Position numbers and translations under genes: made by a program. Positions 34,622-43,645 of a DNA stretch of 64,000 nt are shown piece after piece. Within the stretch, counting starts at the first letter, position 1, and every line of letters starts with the position of its first letter. A model generated the notes under the pieces. The model was not told where the DNA came from. It was given only the letters and a program-made list of their open reading frames with translations, and did no database searches. The stretch is from Roseburia sp. (GTDB lineage Bacteria; Bacillota; Clostridia; Lachnospirales; Lachnospiraceae), in NCBI GenBank assembly GCA_022771695.1, contig JALEKJ010000058.1:1-64000 (forward strand), in the 5' to 3' direction.

Positions 34622-36358
34622 ATGAGTCAGAATTTAAAAAAAATGCTTTCCTATTATAAACCGTATCGTGGAATTTTCTGGGCGGATATGTTTTTTGCCA
34701 CGGTATCCGCGGGAATTGCGTTGGCGCTTCCGCTTGTGATTCGTTATGTGACATCGACACTGATTTACCTGGATACAGCAGAGATATTACATCAGATAAA
34801 AATAATTGCGGTGGTTCTTTTTGCGATGGTGGCAGTAGACTGTTATAGCAAGTTTTTTATCTCAAATTATGGGCATGTCATGGGGGCAAAGATTGAGTAT
34901 AACATGCGTGCGGAAATATTTAACCATTTTCAGAAACTGTCGTTTGGATTCTATGACAACCAGAAAGTGGGCCAGTTGATGTCCCGTATTACGACGGATT
35001 TGTTCGATATTACGGAGCTGATGCACCATGGACCGGAAAATATTATTCTGTCCGTGATTAAGATTGTGGGAGCTTTTGTCATTTTGATGGGAATCAATCC
35101 GATGCTTGCACTGGCGGCATTTATCGTATTGCCGTTTATGTTCGCATATGCATATTTCCTCAACGGAAAGATGCGCCGCGCATTTAAGCAGAATCGTATC
35201 CGAATCGCGGAAATCAATGCACAGATTGAGGATAACCTGTCCGGTATCCGCGTAGTAAAGTCTTTTGCAAATGAAGAGATTGAAAATGGGAAGTTTAAGG
35301 TCGGAAATGACGGCTTTCTCTCTGCGAAAAAGAACAGCTATCATTATATGGGAAGCTTTCATGCGGGATTGGGGGCGTTCACAACACTGATTCAGGTGAA
35401 TGTGATTGTGGCAGGCTCGATTCTGATTGCAAAAGGAAGTGTAAATATCAGCGACTTGGTGACATTCCTTCTTTACATCAGTGTATTTACGGATCCGGTG
35501 CGTACATTGATTGATTTTACAGAACAGTTCCAGAACGGCTATACTGGATTTGAGCGTTTCTGCGAGATTATGGAAATTGAGCCGGATATCAAGGATAAAG
35601 AGAATGCGATAGAACTTAAAGACGTAAAAGGAAACATCACATTTGAGAATGTTTCTTTCCAGTATGAGGAGAATACGGAACGCGTCTTGAAGAATATTAA
35701 CTTATATGTTCCGGCGGGATCGTATATGGCGCTTGTCGGCTCTTCCGGTGCCGGTAAGAGTACGCTTTGCTCACTCATTCCGCGCTTTTATGATGTGACG
35801 GGCGGCGCAGTAAAGATTGACGGCAAGGATGTGCGGGATTTGCGATTAAAGAGCCTCCGAGACCACATCGGAATTGTACAGCAGGATGTCTATCTGTTTG
35901 TTGGAACGGTCTATGACAACATCCGTTACGGCAGACCGGATGCGACCAGAGAAGAGGTTATTGAGGCTGCGAAAAATGCGAATGCACATGAGTTTATCAT
36001 GTCACTGCCAAACGGCTATGAGACTGACATTGGACAGCGCGGTATCAAGCTTTCCGGCGGACAGAAACAGCGCCTTTCGATTGCGCGTGTATTCCTTAAA
36101 AATCCTCCAATTTTGATTTTTGATGAGGCAACCTCTGCGCTTGATAACGAGAGCGAGAAAGTGGTGCAGGATTCTCTTGAGAAGCTGGCGAAGAACCGTA
36201 CCACGTTCGTGATTGCGCACCGACTTTCCACGATAAAGAATGCCGAGAAAATCTTGGTTCTCACCGATGAGGGCATTGAGGAAGAGGGAACTCATGAGGA
36301 GCTCCTTGCGAAGGGCGGAATCTATGAGAAACTATATAACATGCAATTTCATAAATAA
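34622..36358 (+). CDS. ABC exporter, fused membrane and ATPase domains (MsbA/BmrA type)
   Basis: A 578-residue half-transporter. Residues about 15-310 have six membrane helices; the ATPase has Walker A GSSGAGKST, signature LSGGQKQRLSIARV, Walker B ILIFDEATSALD and H-loop IAHRLSTI. It would work as a homodimer exporting a lipid, drug or peptide; substrate unknown. AAGGAGG precedes the ATG. Its stop is followed at once by the structured repeat element. Confidence 0.9.
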   Translation: MSQNLKKMLSYYKPYRGIFWADMFFATVSAGIALALPLVIRYVTSTLIYLDTAEILHQIKIIAVVLFAMVAVDCYSKFFISNYGHVMGAKIEYNMRAEIFNHFQKLSFGFYDNQKVGQLMSRITTDLFDITELMHHGPENIILSVIKIVGAFVILMGINPMLALAAFIVLPFMFAYAYFLNGKMRRAFKQNRIRIAEINAQIEDNLSGIRVVKSFANEEIENGKFKVGNDGFLSAKKNSYHYMGSFHAGLGAFTTLIQVNVIVAGSILIAKGSVNISDLVTFLLYISVFTDPVRTLIDFTEQFQNGYTGFERFCEIMEIEPDIKDKENAIELKDVKGNITFENVSFQYEENTERVLKNINLYVPAGSYMALVGSSGAGKSTLCSLIPRFYDVTGGAVKIDGKDVRDLRLKSLRDHIGIVQQDVYLFVGTVYDNIRYGRPDATREEVIEAAKNANAHEFIMSLPNGYETDIGQRGIKLSGGQKQRLSIARVFLKNPPILIFDEATSALDNESEKVVQDSLEKLAKNRTTFVIAHRLSTIKNAEKILVLTDEGIEEEGTHEELLAKGGIYEKLYNMQFHK

Positions 36359-36361
36359 TGA

Positions 36362-36553
36362 GCCGTGCCAAGACGTAAAGCTACAAACATTTATGCTTGC
36401 ATGAAAATGTTTGTAGCTTTGCGGATTGATGGGGCGAATGCCCTTGAGCGAGAGAGCTTGCTCTCGAGCGCAGAGCACGGCGGAGTAAATATGCGGATTG
36501 ATGGGGCGAATGCCCCTGAGCGAGAGAGCTTGCTCTCGAGCGCAGAGCACGGC
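36362..36553 (+). ncRNA. Structured RNA-like repeat element, copy A
   Basis: Between the exporter gene and cobW-like gene lie 320 bases without a coding gene. They hold GCCGTGC (36362-36368), then a 16-bp perfect hairpin (36377-36392 with 36405-36420) capped by ATG-CTTG-CAT. TTGATGGGGCGAATGCC follows, then a hairpin GAGAG-CTTG-CTCTC, and GCACGGC (36475-36481 and again 36547-36553), which complements the first segment. The same order of conserved blocks recurs at 51991-52108 with different stem sequences. No promoter is seen directly before it, so it would be read as the 3' part of the exporter transcript. It is not a known family that I can name. Confidence 0.55.
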
Positions 36554-36558
36554 GGAGT
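36421..36558 (+). repeat. 72-base tandem duplication inside element A
   Basis: The stretch from 36421 to 36486 is repeated at 36493-36558 with one base difference (CCCTTGAG against CCCCTGAG). Each unit contains GGGGCGAATGCCC, a CUUG-capped hairpin and GCACGGC, so element A has one 5' arm and two alternative 3' arms. Confidence 0.9.
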
Positions 36559-36606
36559 GGTTGCAGGGGCTAATTTATAAAAATATTATGAAATCATCCA
36601 GAAGAT

Positions 36607-36635
36607 TTGCAAATATTAACAAAAACGAGTAGAAT
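36607..36635 (+). promoter_or_regulatory. Promoter of the CobW-like GTPase gene
   Basis: TTGCAA (36607-36612), 17-base spacer, TAGAAT (36630-36635). It lies downstream of the repeat element, so the main transcript of the GTPase gene would not contain that element. Confidence 0.65.
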
Positions 36636-36678
36636 AAATATGTTTTGGAGTTGTGATTTGGAAAGGAAGCGAAATGCT

Positions 36679-37857
36679 ATGACAAAGATTGATATTATTT
36701 CAGGATTCTTAGGAGCAGGTAAGACCACGTTTATTAAAAAAATGTTGGACGAGGTATTTACAGGAGAGAAAATCGTCTTAATTGAGAATGAATTTGGCGA
36801 GATTGGTATCGATGGAGGCTTTTTAAAGGATGCAGGTATCGAGATTACAGAGATGAATTCCGGTTGCATCTGTTGTTCTCTGGTAGGAGATTTTGGAAAG
36901 AATCTGCACGAGGTAATTCATAAATTCCATCCGGACCGTATCTTGATTGAACCGTCCGGCGTTGGCAAACTCTCGGATGTCATGAAGTCTGTGATTGATG
37001 TGGAAAAGGAAGAGGATGTCAAATTAAACGGACTCATCACGGTTGTTAATGCGCTTAAGGCAAGTAAGCAGATGAAAGCTTTTGGCGAGTTCTTCAACAA
37101 TCAGATTGAGTATGCAACTACGGTTGTTTTGAGCCGCACACAGAATGCGACGCCGGAGCAGTTAGAGCTTTGCGTGAAGCAGATTCAGGCATTGAATGGA
37201 AAAGCAGCGATTATTACGACTCCGTGGGATTCCATTAAGGGCGAGCAGATTTTAAAGGTTGTAGAGGGACAGGAATCGTTAGAGATGAAGCTGATGGAAG
37301 AGCAGCATGCGCATGAGGAAGAACATCACCATGAACATGATGAGAATTGCACTTGTGGCTGTCATGAGCATGACCACGAGCATGAGCACCATCACGAGCA
37401 CGATGAGCATCATCATGACCACGACGAGCATGAGCATGATCACGAGCACGATGAGCATCATCACGACCACGGCGAGCATGAGCACGATGAGCACGAGCAT
37501 CATCATCATGAGCATGATGAAAATTGTACCTGCGGCTGCCATGACCATGAGCATGAGCACCATCATCATCACCATGCAGATGAGGTGTTTACAAGCTGGG
37601 GTAAGGAGACACCACATAAGTTCACAAAGGAGAAGATTGAAGATATCTTAAAGACACTTTGTGAGACCGACGATTACGGTGTTATTTTACGTGCGAAAGG
37701 CATGGTCGAGGACGTGAGCGGTTCTTGGATTTATTTTGACATGGTTCCGGGCGAATATGAGTTGCGTGACGGAGAGCCAGACTATACGGGACGTCTCTGT
37801 GTCATCGGAACGAATATTGAGGAGCACAGACTGGAAGAATTGTTTGAACTCGCATAG
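36679..37857 (+). CDS. CobW/COG0523 G3E GTPase with His-rich metal-binding insert
   Basis: A 392-residue putative metallochaperone. Walker A is GFLGAGKTT (residues 9-17), and the metal motif GCICC is at 62-66. Residues 210-299 are almost entirely His, Asp and Glu and contain two copies of NCTCGCH (223-229, 282-288). The CobW C-terminal domain follows. The usual NKxD is replaced by SRTQ. Such proteins insert or distribute zinc, cobalt or nickel; which metal is not shown, as no Zur or NikR site was recognised. I chose the ATG at 36679 with AAAGGA upstream. A second G3E gene follows after 14 bases. Confidence 0.9.
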   Translation: MTKIDIISGFLGAGKTTFIKKMLDEVFTGEKIVLIENEFGEIGIDGGFLKDAGIEITEMNSGCICCSLVGDFGKNLHEVIHKFHPDRILIEPSGVGKLSDVMKSVIDVEKEEDVKLNGLITVVNALKASKQMKAFGEFFNNQIEYATTVVLSRTQNATPEQLELCVKQIQALNGKAAIITTPWDSIKGEQILKVVEGQESLEMKLMEEQHAHEEEHHHEHDENCTCGCHEHDHEHEHHHEHDEHHHDHDEHEHDHEHDEHHHDHGEHEHDEHEHHHHEHDENCTCGCHDHEHEHHHHHHADEVFTSWGKETPHKFTKEKIEDILKTLCETDDYGVILRAKGMVEDVSGSWIYFDMVPGEYELRDGEPDYTGRLCVIGTNIEEHRLEELFELA

Positions 37858-37871
37858 GAGAGGATTGGAAT

Positions 37872-38822
37872 ATGCAGGAAATACCGATTTATTTATTTAC
37901 CGGATTTATGGACAGCGGTAAGACAACTCTGATAAAAGAGACTCTTTTTGAGAATGGTTTTGCAGAGGAAGGAAAGAGCCTTATCATCTGTTGTGAGGAT
38001 GGTGAGGTAGAGTATGACGAGACAGAATTGCAGAAAATAAATGCCAAACTTGTCATGATTGAAAATGAGGAAGAGTTTACCACAGAGCGTTTAGAAGAGA
38101 TTCACACATCGTATCTGCCGGACCAGATTTTCTTAGAGTACAACGGTACCTGGGGAATGGATACACTGATGGAGACAAAGCTTCCGAGAGGCTGGACGAT
38201 TATTCAGTCACTTGCGACGGTAGATGCGACGACTTTCGATATGTATCTTAGCAATATGCGCGCTATGATTATGGAACAGCTTTTTTCAGCGGATGTGGTC
38301 ATCTTTAACCGTTGTGATGACAGCACGGACAAGGGCAAATACCGTCGTAACGTGAAGGCGTTAAATCGTAAGGCACAGCTTGTCTATGAGCGTGCAGATG
38401 GAACACTTGATGAGCGTCCGGAAGAACTGCCGTTTGATATCTCGGGAGATGAGATTGAAATTACGGATGCGGACTATGCTATCTGGTATATGGATTGTAT
38501 GGAGAATCCGAAGAAGTATGTCGGCAAGAAGGTGAAGTTTTTAGCGCTTGTGTATAATCCGGACAAGTTGAAAAAAGGTGTGTTTGTGCCGGGCAGGTTT
38601 GCGATGACTTGTTGCGTGGAGGATGTGACGTTTATCGGTTTTAAGTGCAAATATCCGGATGAAGATATGATACCGCACAAGTCATGGATTCACATCACGG
38701 CGGAAGTGCGCTTAGAGTTTGCAAAGGAATACAAGGGTAAGGGACCGGTGCTATATCCGGTATCCATTGAGCCGGCAGAGAAGCCGGCGACACCGGAAGA
38801 GGAACTGGTATATTTTTCATAG
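37872..38822 (+). CDS. G3E GTPase fused to a DUF1980-like OB domain
   Basis: A 316-residue protein. Residues 1-165 are a CobW-like GTPase (Walker A GFMDSGKTT at 11-19, NRCD at 146-149) without the CxCC metal motif; only LIICCEDGE is present. Residues about 215-310 (YVGKKVKFLALVYNP, GVFVPGRFAMTCCVEDVTFI) resemble the C-terminal domain of the TIGR03943/DUF1980 family, which accompanies metal-related permeases. AGGAGAGGA precedes the ATG. It directly follows the His-rich GTPase gene, and the pair probably act in one metal-handling pathway. Confidence 0.8.
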   Translation: MQEIPIYLFTGFMDSGKTTLIKETLFENGFAEEGKSLIICCEDGEVEYDETELQKINAKLVMIENEEEFTTERLEEIHTSYLPDQIFLEYNGTWGMDTLMETKLPRGWTIIQSLATVDATTFDMYLSNMRAMIMEQLFSADVVIFNRCDDSTDKGKYRRNVKALNRKAQLVYERADGTLDERPEELPFDISGDEIEITDADYAIWYMDCMENPKKYVGKKVKFLALVYNPDKLKKGVFVPGRFAMTCCVEDVTFIGFKCKYPDEDMIPHKSWIHITAEVRLEFAKEYKGKGPVLYPVSIEPAEKPATPEEELVYFS

Positions 38823-38856
38823 AAATTTTTATTCGAGAAAATTAATATTATCGATG

Positions 38857-38897
38857 AAAGCAGTGATATTCGCGATAAGCGAATGTCGCTGCTTTTT
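38857..38897 (+). terminator. Intrinsic terminator after the GTPase pair
   Basis: AAAGCAGTGATATTCGC (38857-38873) pairs with GCGAATGTCGCTGCTTT (38879-38895) with two G-U pairs, followed by T. Confidence 0.85.
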
Positions 38898-38946
38898 ATA
38901 TGTATATAGAGATATTGCTATGATTGTGAGAAAATCGGATAACATA

Positions 38947-38975
38947 TTTACAAACGGTTTAAAAAGGAATAATAT
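38947..38975 (+). promoter_or_regulatory. Promoter of the chemoreceptor gene
   Basis: TTTACA (38947-38952), 17-base spacer, TAATAT (38970-38975). Looks like a housekeeping promoter rather than a sigma-28 flagellar promoter. Confidence 0.55.
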
Positions 38976-38991
38976 AAATATAACCATAAAA

Positions 38992-39005
38992 TGAAAGCGC
39001 TTACA
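38992..39005. promoter_or_regulatory. cre-type catabolite operator
   Basis: TGAAAGCGCTTACA fits every position of the CcpA cre consensus TGWAANCGNTNWCA. It lies about 10-25 bases after the predicted transcription start and 30 bases before the chemoreceptor ATG, a roadblock position. A LacI-family sugar regulator could also bind it. Confidence 0.75.
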
Positions 39006-39034
39006 CAATGCAAAGAGAAAAAAGGAGATAACAG

Positions 39035-41161
39035 ATGAAAAAGAAACTTGGGCTGGGACCCAAAATGATACTAAGTTTTTTGGTTGCAATAGCTGGAAGT
39101 ATTTTGATTTGTGGATTGATTACTTACTCAAAAACCGAAAATGCATTAAACAGCAACATGAGTTTGACGAGTGAACAGACGCTAAGCAGTGCACTAAGTA
39201 GTTTGCAGACTTATGAGAAAACCATTAGCTTACCGGTGGATTTGCTGACAAGGAAGACTTCTATCAAGCAGTTGGAATATGAGGAACAGTTTGATTTGTA
39301 CATTTCGAATGTGCAGGACGAACTGGTAGCGGCCTGTAAGGTGACAAACGGTGCGGTAAGAAGCTACTATGCGACTTCCAGCGGAAAGCTGATTACCGGC
39401 TGGGTACAGTACGAGGAAAACGGCGATAAGACGGCGATGAATACCATCGAAGAAGGCGTTGACTTAACTTCTAGAGATTGGTATGCAAATTGTCAGGGCA
39501 GAAAAGCAAAAATAAATTCGATTTTTAGTTACATTACAAAGCCATATGAGGACCCACAAACTGGCAAGATGATTTTTACGGTTTCGCAGGAAGTAAAATA
39601 TAAAGATGTAGTGATGGGTGTTGTGGCGATGGATATTGATGCTTCGGTTTTGGAGGAGTATGTAAAAAATATCAAGTTGCTCAACACGGGATTTGCTCTG
39701 TTAGTCGATGCAGAGGGTAATATTATTATAAACAGTGAGAAGAATCAGTTCGCAGAGGGAGCATTAGCAGAGATGGAATTCTGGACACCGATTTCCTCTG
39801 AACTGCTTGCGTTAGAGGAGCAGAAACTTTCCTTGGAGGAGGCAGGAGATGAGACGGCAGAGGATGTGATACTGCGTTCAACTTATACGATGAATGACGG
39901 CAAAAACGATTGGGTTATCACTGCAATGACAGACCAGGTGACCGGATGGAAATTGGTTGGAGTAATTAGTGATCAGGAAAATGCTGCGAATTTAACAAGT
40001 ATCAATGGCGCATTATTAGTTGCCGGTGTATTTGGTATTGTGTTTGGTGTCGTTATTGGTCTTATGACAGCATTAAACCTTGTACGTGAGATTAAAAAGA
40101 TTCAGAGCGTTACCAGAAAAGTGGCAGACGGTGATTTCACTGAGACGATTCAGGTGACAAGAGGAGACGAGTTTGGTGAGCTTGAGAAGAATTTCAATGA
40201 AATGGTGCTTGACGTGTCCAATGTCATTCGGGAAGTAGAAGAGAAATCAAATCATATTCTGGGGGCATCTGATAAGATTTCTGAGATTGCAGGTGATACA
40301 AGAAGTACCATGGGACAGGTTGCGGAGGCTATCGGCAGTGTGGCAGAAGGTGCTGTCAGACAAGCTGAGAGCACACAGGAAGCAAACGGTGAAGTTGATA
40401 ATCTAAATGTGAGCTTAGAGTCTACGCGAGAGTATGTACGGAAAATCGATGCTATGGCGGAAGAGGCAACCGGCATGAGTTCGGAGGGCTTAGAGAGTGT
40501 TGAAGATTTGATTGAAAAATCAGAGAAAACGGCAGAAAAATCAAAGGTTTCTTTAAACGTTATCAATGAAATGGTAAGCAGTATTGATAAAATATTCTAT
40601 ATTTCCGATGCGATTGCAGACATTACGTCACAGACGAATCTGTTGTCCTTAAATGCATCAATTGAGGCGGCGCGCGCAGGTGAAATGGGCAAAGGATTTG
40701 CAGTAGTGGCTGATGAGATACGTAAACTGGCAGATGAATCAAAAAAATCTACCGACGAGATTAAGGAAATCATCACAGAGATTACCGAGAAATCCAAAAT
40801 AGTAGAAGAAACCATGCAGGAAAACGAATTGCTTCAGCGTGAGCAACAGCAGGCTATTACACGCACGCAGGAGTTGTTTAAGCAAATTATCGGGCATATT
40901 AGCCAGTTTGGTGCCGGTATGGAGCATATTAACCAATTAAACGACAATATGTCGGAAAACAGGGATTCAGTTGTGAAAAGAATGGAGACTATCGCACAGG
41001 TGTCTGAGCAGTCTGCGGCGGCGACAGAAGAGGTGAATGCATCCGCTGATCAAGTGAATGCTACGATGGCAGATATTACGGACTATACAAGAGCCTTACA
41101 GGATATTGCACAGGAACTACGTAAGACGATAGAGAAATTTAAACTCACGGAAGAAAATTAA
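39035..41161 (+). CDS. Methyl-accepting chemotaxis protein, dCache type
   Basis: A 708-residue transmembrane chemoreceptor. A membrane helix at about 10-30 is followed by a roughly 290-residue extracellular Cache-type sensor ([29 protein letters not shown]). A second helix lies near 325-345, then HAMP ([20 protein letters not shown]) and the signalling tip ([20 protein letters not shown]). Cache domains usually bind amino acids or organic acids; the ligand is unknown. AAAGGAGA precedes the ATG. The cre-type site upstream links expression to carbon status. Confidence 0.92.
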   Translation: MKKKLGLGPKMILSFLVAIAGSILICGLITYSKTENALNSNMSLTSEQTLSSALSSLQTYEKTISLPVDLLTRKTSIKQLEYEEQFDLYISNVQDELVAACKVTNGAVRSYYATSSGKLITGWVQYEENGDKTAMNTIEEGVDLTSRDWYANCQGRKAKINSIFSYITKPYEDPQTGKMIFTVSQEVKYKDVVMGVVAMDIDASVLEEYVKNIKLLNTGFALLVDAEGNIIINSEKNQFAEGALAEMEFWTPISSELLALEEQKLSLEEAGDETAEDVILRSTYTMNDGKNDWVITAMTDQVTGWKLVGVISDQENAANLTSINGALLVAGVFGIVFGVVIGLMTALNLVREIKKIQSVTRKVADGDFTETIQVTRGDEFGELEKNFNEMVLDVSNVIREVEEKSNHILGASDKISEIAGDTRSTMGQVAEAIGSVAEGAVRQAESTQEANGEVDNLNVSLESTREYVRKIDAMAEEATGMSSEGLESVEDLIEKSEKTAEKSKVSLNVINEMVSSIDKIFYISDAIADITSQTNLLSLNASIEAARAGEMGKGFAVVADEIRKLADESKKSTDEIKEIITEITEKSKIVEETMQENELLQREQQQAITRTQELFKQIIGHISQFGAGMEHINQLNDNMSENRDSVVKRMETIAQVSEQSAAATEEVNASADQVNATMADITDYTRALQDIAQELRKTIEKFKLTEEN

Positions 41162-41170
41162 AATATATGG

Positions 41171-41199
41171 TTGACAAAAATACGTTAATGTATTAAAGT
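41171..41199 (+). promoter_or_regulatory. Promoter of the T-box/trpXYZ unit
   Basis: TTGACA (41171-41176), 17-base spacer, TAAAGT (41194-41199), starting transcription near 41206 at the beginning of the T-box leader. Confidence 0.75.
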
Positions 41200-41205
41200 A
41201 TGACC

Positions 41206-41488
41206 TAACAAGAAAAACCGTTGAGAAAGAGTAGTAGGCATCTATTTGATATTACAGAGAGCTGCAGGTGGTGGAATTGCAGTATGGAGAGAGTTGCTGA
41301 ATGGACTTTTGAGGGCGACCTGAACCAGAAGCTGGTGTAGGAGTCGCCGGGAACCGGACCCGTTATCCATCCGGCGTGTATGTTAGTACATGAATGAGTG
41401 GGCTATTGATAGTCAAGATGAGTGGTACCGCGATAATAACCAGTTTATTACCGTCTCAGACAAGAACATTGTTTGAGACGGTTTTTTT
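41206..41488 (+). promoter_or_regulatory. T-box riboswitch, tryptophan specifier
   Basis: This fills most of the 395 non-coding bases before the lipoprotein gene. Stem I shows AGAGAGC and a GGTGG-type terminal loop. The invariant T-box sequence TGGTACCGCG is at 41423-41432. The terminator is CCGTCTCAGACAA (41451-41463) with TTGTTTGAGACGG (41469-41481) plus T run. The specifier loop reads GAA-TGG-AC, placing TGG (Trp) at 41302-41304. Uncharged tRNA-Trp would stabilise the antiterminator and turn on the transporter. Specifier placement is by eye and fits the genes downstream. Confidence 0.9.
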
Positions 41489-41556
41489 GTACCATAGCTC
41501 AAACCTCCGAATCAACGCGGATTTTCAAAACTATTTTAAAATCTGGAGGAAAAAAG

Positions 41557-42660
41557 ATGAAAAGAAAAATGATGGCAGTAGTACTGATGATGACAATGAC
41601 AGCAGCAACCGTGTGTGGCTGCGGTAGTGACAAAGGTTCGGACGGACCGACCGCGGAGCTTGCAGCTACATCCGGCAGTGCGGCGGAAACTGCAACAGAG
41701 AGGCAGAATGCAGATGCGACAGCAGGTGCTGTTTACAAGGTTGGAATCGTACAGTATGTGGATGATGCTTCTTTGAATCAGATTGAGCAGGCGATTGAGG
41801 CAGAGCTGGATGCGAAGGGAGCAGAGCTTGGTGTGACATTTGATTATGCAGACTATACGTTTAACGGTCAGGCAGACCAGACCATTTTGACACAGATTGC
41901 GGCAGATTTGATTGCAGATGATGTGGATATTATTATTCCGATTGCAACGCCGACAGCGGTTGTGATGCAGAGTGCAACGGAGGAAAATCAGATACCGGTT
42001 GTATTCTCGGCAGTTTCAGATCCGGCAGGTGCGGGACTTGTGGCAGATAACAACGCACCGGGGGCGAACGTTACCGGAACCTCAGATGCAATTGATACAA
42101 AGGCAATTTTTGATTTAATCCTTGCAGCCAATCCGGATACTGCAAAGGTGGGGCTCTTGTACGATAAGAGTCAGGCTTCTTCCTTAGGTGCTATCAAGGA
42201 TGCCAAGGCATACTGTGACGAAAACGGAATTTCATATGTGGAGAAAACCGGCACAACGGCTGCAGAGGTACAGGCGGCGGCAGACGCCTTGGTTGCAGAA
42301 GGTGTGGATGCGGTATTTACACCACAGGATAACACTATTATGACAGCAGAACTTTCCATTTTTGAAAAATTCATTGATGCCGGAATTCCACATTACACCG
42401 GAGCGGATTCCTTTGCATTAAACGGTGCGTTCTGTGGTTATGGTGTCAATTATGAAGACCTTGGAACCGTGACCGCAGATATGGTTATTGAAATTCTGGT
42501 GAATGGGGCAAATCCTGCAGGGACACCTGTGCAGACTTTGGAGCGCGGTATCGTCACCGTCAATACAGAAACAGCAGAAGCAATCGGACTTAACTATTCG
42601 GTATTTAAAGATATGTGTTCCGAACTGGTAGAGACGGTTACCGCAGAAAACTTTGAATAA
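41557..42660 (+). CDS. trpX: TrpX-type substrate-binding lipoprotein
   Basis: A 367-residue ABC substrate-binding protein of the PF04392 type. Signal peptide MKRKMMAVVLMMTMTAATVC with a lipobox ending at Cys near residue 20-22 (VCGCG). The fold is seen in KVGIVQYVDDASLNQIEQAI, IIPIATPTAVVMQ and GLLYDKSQASSLGAIKDAK. GGAGG precedes the ATG at 41557. Being first behind a Trp T-box, with permease and ATPase following, it fits the predicted TrpXYZ tryptophan importer; related systems carry other ligands, so the T-box is the main evidence. Confidence 0.87.
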   Translation: MKRKMMAVVLMMTMTAATVCGCGSDKGSDGPTAELAATSGSAAETATERQNADATAGAVYKVGIVQYVDDASLNQIEQAIEAELDAKGAELGVTFDYADYTFNGQADQTILTQIAADLIADDVDIIIPIATPTAVVMQSATEENQIPVVFSAVSDPAGAGLVADNNAPGANVTGTSDAIDTKAIFDLILAANPDTAKVGLLYDKSQASSLGAIKDAKAYCDENGISYVEKTGTTAAEVQAAADALVAEGVDAVFTPQDNTIMTAELSIFEKFIDAGIPHYTGADSFALNGAFCGYGVNYEDLGTVTADMVIEILVNGANPAGTPVQTLERGIVTVNTETAEAIGLNYSVFKDMCSELVETVTAENFE

Positions 42661-42675
42661 ATTAGGAGTTACATT

Positions 42676-43644
42676 ATGGGTTCAATCATCACGTTATCCA
42701 TTGTACAGAGCGCATTGGAGCTTGGCTTTATCTATGCGCTCGTGGCACTGGCACTTTTTATATCCTTTAGCATATTAAATATTGCAGACCTGTCAACGGA
42801 TGGCTGCTTTACCTTGGGCTGTGCTGTCTGTGCGACCGTAACGCTGGCAGGTCATCCGGTTCTGGGGCTGGTTGCGGCGATGGCGGCAGGTGTCTGTTCG
42901 GGCTTTGTGACGGCATTTTTGCAGACAAAGATGGGAATACAGTCAATTCTGGCAGGAATTATCGTAAACACCGGATTATACACGATAAACATTGCGGTGA
43001 TGGGATTTGCGTCCAATGTCAACCTGTTTGCCTGCGATTCTCTTTTTACTTGGGCAAAGGATGCCATCGGAGGAACCTGGTATAAATTGATTGTCTCAGC
43101 AGTCATTGTCATTCTGGTTGGGATTCTGATTTCGCTTTTTTTAAATACGAGATTAGGTCTCTCTATCCGGGCGACCGGTGACAATCCGGATATGGTGCGT
43201 GCTTCAAGTATCAATACAAGTGCTATGATAACGATTGGACTTTGCGTGGCAAATGCCCTGACTGCACTCTCAGGCGGACTTTTGGCGCAGTATCAGAAGT
43301 CCTGTGATATCAATCTTGGAACCGGTATGGTGACAATCGCATTGGCAAGTCTAATCATCGGTGAGTCAATTATCGGGAAAGGCAGTATGTTAAAACGCGT
43401 GACAGGTGTTATTTTAGGAAGCTGTCTGTATCGTTTTATTGTGGCAGTGGCACTTCGCATGAATGTGCCGGCGGAATGCTTAAAGCTTGTTTCTGCTATG
43501 ATTGTGGCGGTGGCGATTGCGCTTCCGTATCTGAAAAAACAATCTGCATTTTATAAGCAAAAACGTGCCGCAAAGGCAGAAAATCAGATTTACATCAAGG
43601 AACTGCTGCGCGAAGAAAAAGAGGGAAAAGGAGGAGATGAGTGA
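42676..43644 (+). CDS. trpY: TrpY-type ABC transporter permease
   Basis: A 322-residue membrane protein of the branched-chain amino acid/ribose permease fold (LFISFSILNIADLSTDGCFT, GLSIRATGDNPDMVRASSI). About eight to nine helices are predicted. AGGAG precedes the ATG 15 bases after the binding protein gene. Middle gene of the T-box-controlled transporter. Confidence 0.87.
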   Translation: MGSIITLSIVQSALELGFIYALVALALFISFSILNIADLSTDGCFTLGCAVCATVTLAGHPVLGLVAAMAAGVCSGFVTAFLQTKMGIQSILAGIIVNTGLYTINIAVMGFASNVNLFACDSLFTWAKDAIGGTWYKLIVSAVIVILVGILISLFLNTRLGLSIRATGDNPDMVRASSINTSAMITIGLCVANALTALSGGLLAQYQKSCDINLGTGMVTIALASLIIGESIIGKGSMLKRVTGVILGSCLYRFIVAVALRMNVPAECLKLVSAMIVAVAIALPYLKKQSAFYKQKRAAKAENQIYIKELLREEKEGKGGDE

Positions 43645-43645
43645 T

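Noticed and set aside
36421-36558. CRISPR-like direct repeats
   Set aside because: Only two units, almost no spacer, long repeat with internal hairpins and no cas genes.
36332-36580. Open frames on both strands through the 72-base repeat, giving repeated peptides
   Set aside because: They arise from the tandem repeat; no ribosome site, and the palindromic blocks are better explained as RNA structure.
37279-37617. Long open frame on the minus strand (112 residues, Met/Leu/Val-rich) opposite the His-rich tract
   Set aside because: It is the complement of CAT/GAC/GAG codons of the His/Asp/Glu repeat; composition and lack of ribosome site show it is a shadow.
41394-41627. Open frame of 77 codons overlapping the T-box and the lipoprotein start
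   Set aside because: It runs through the T-box terminator and out of frame with the lipoprotein.
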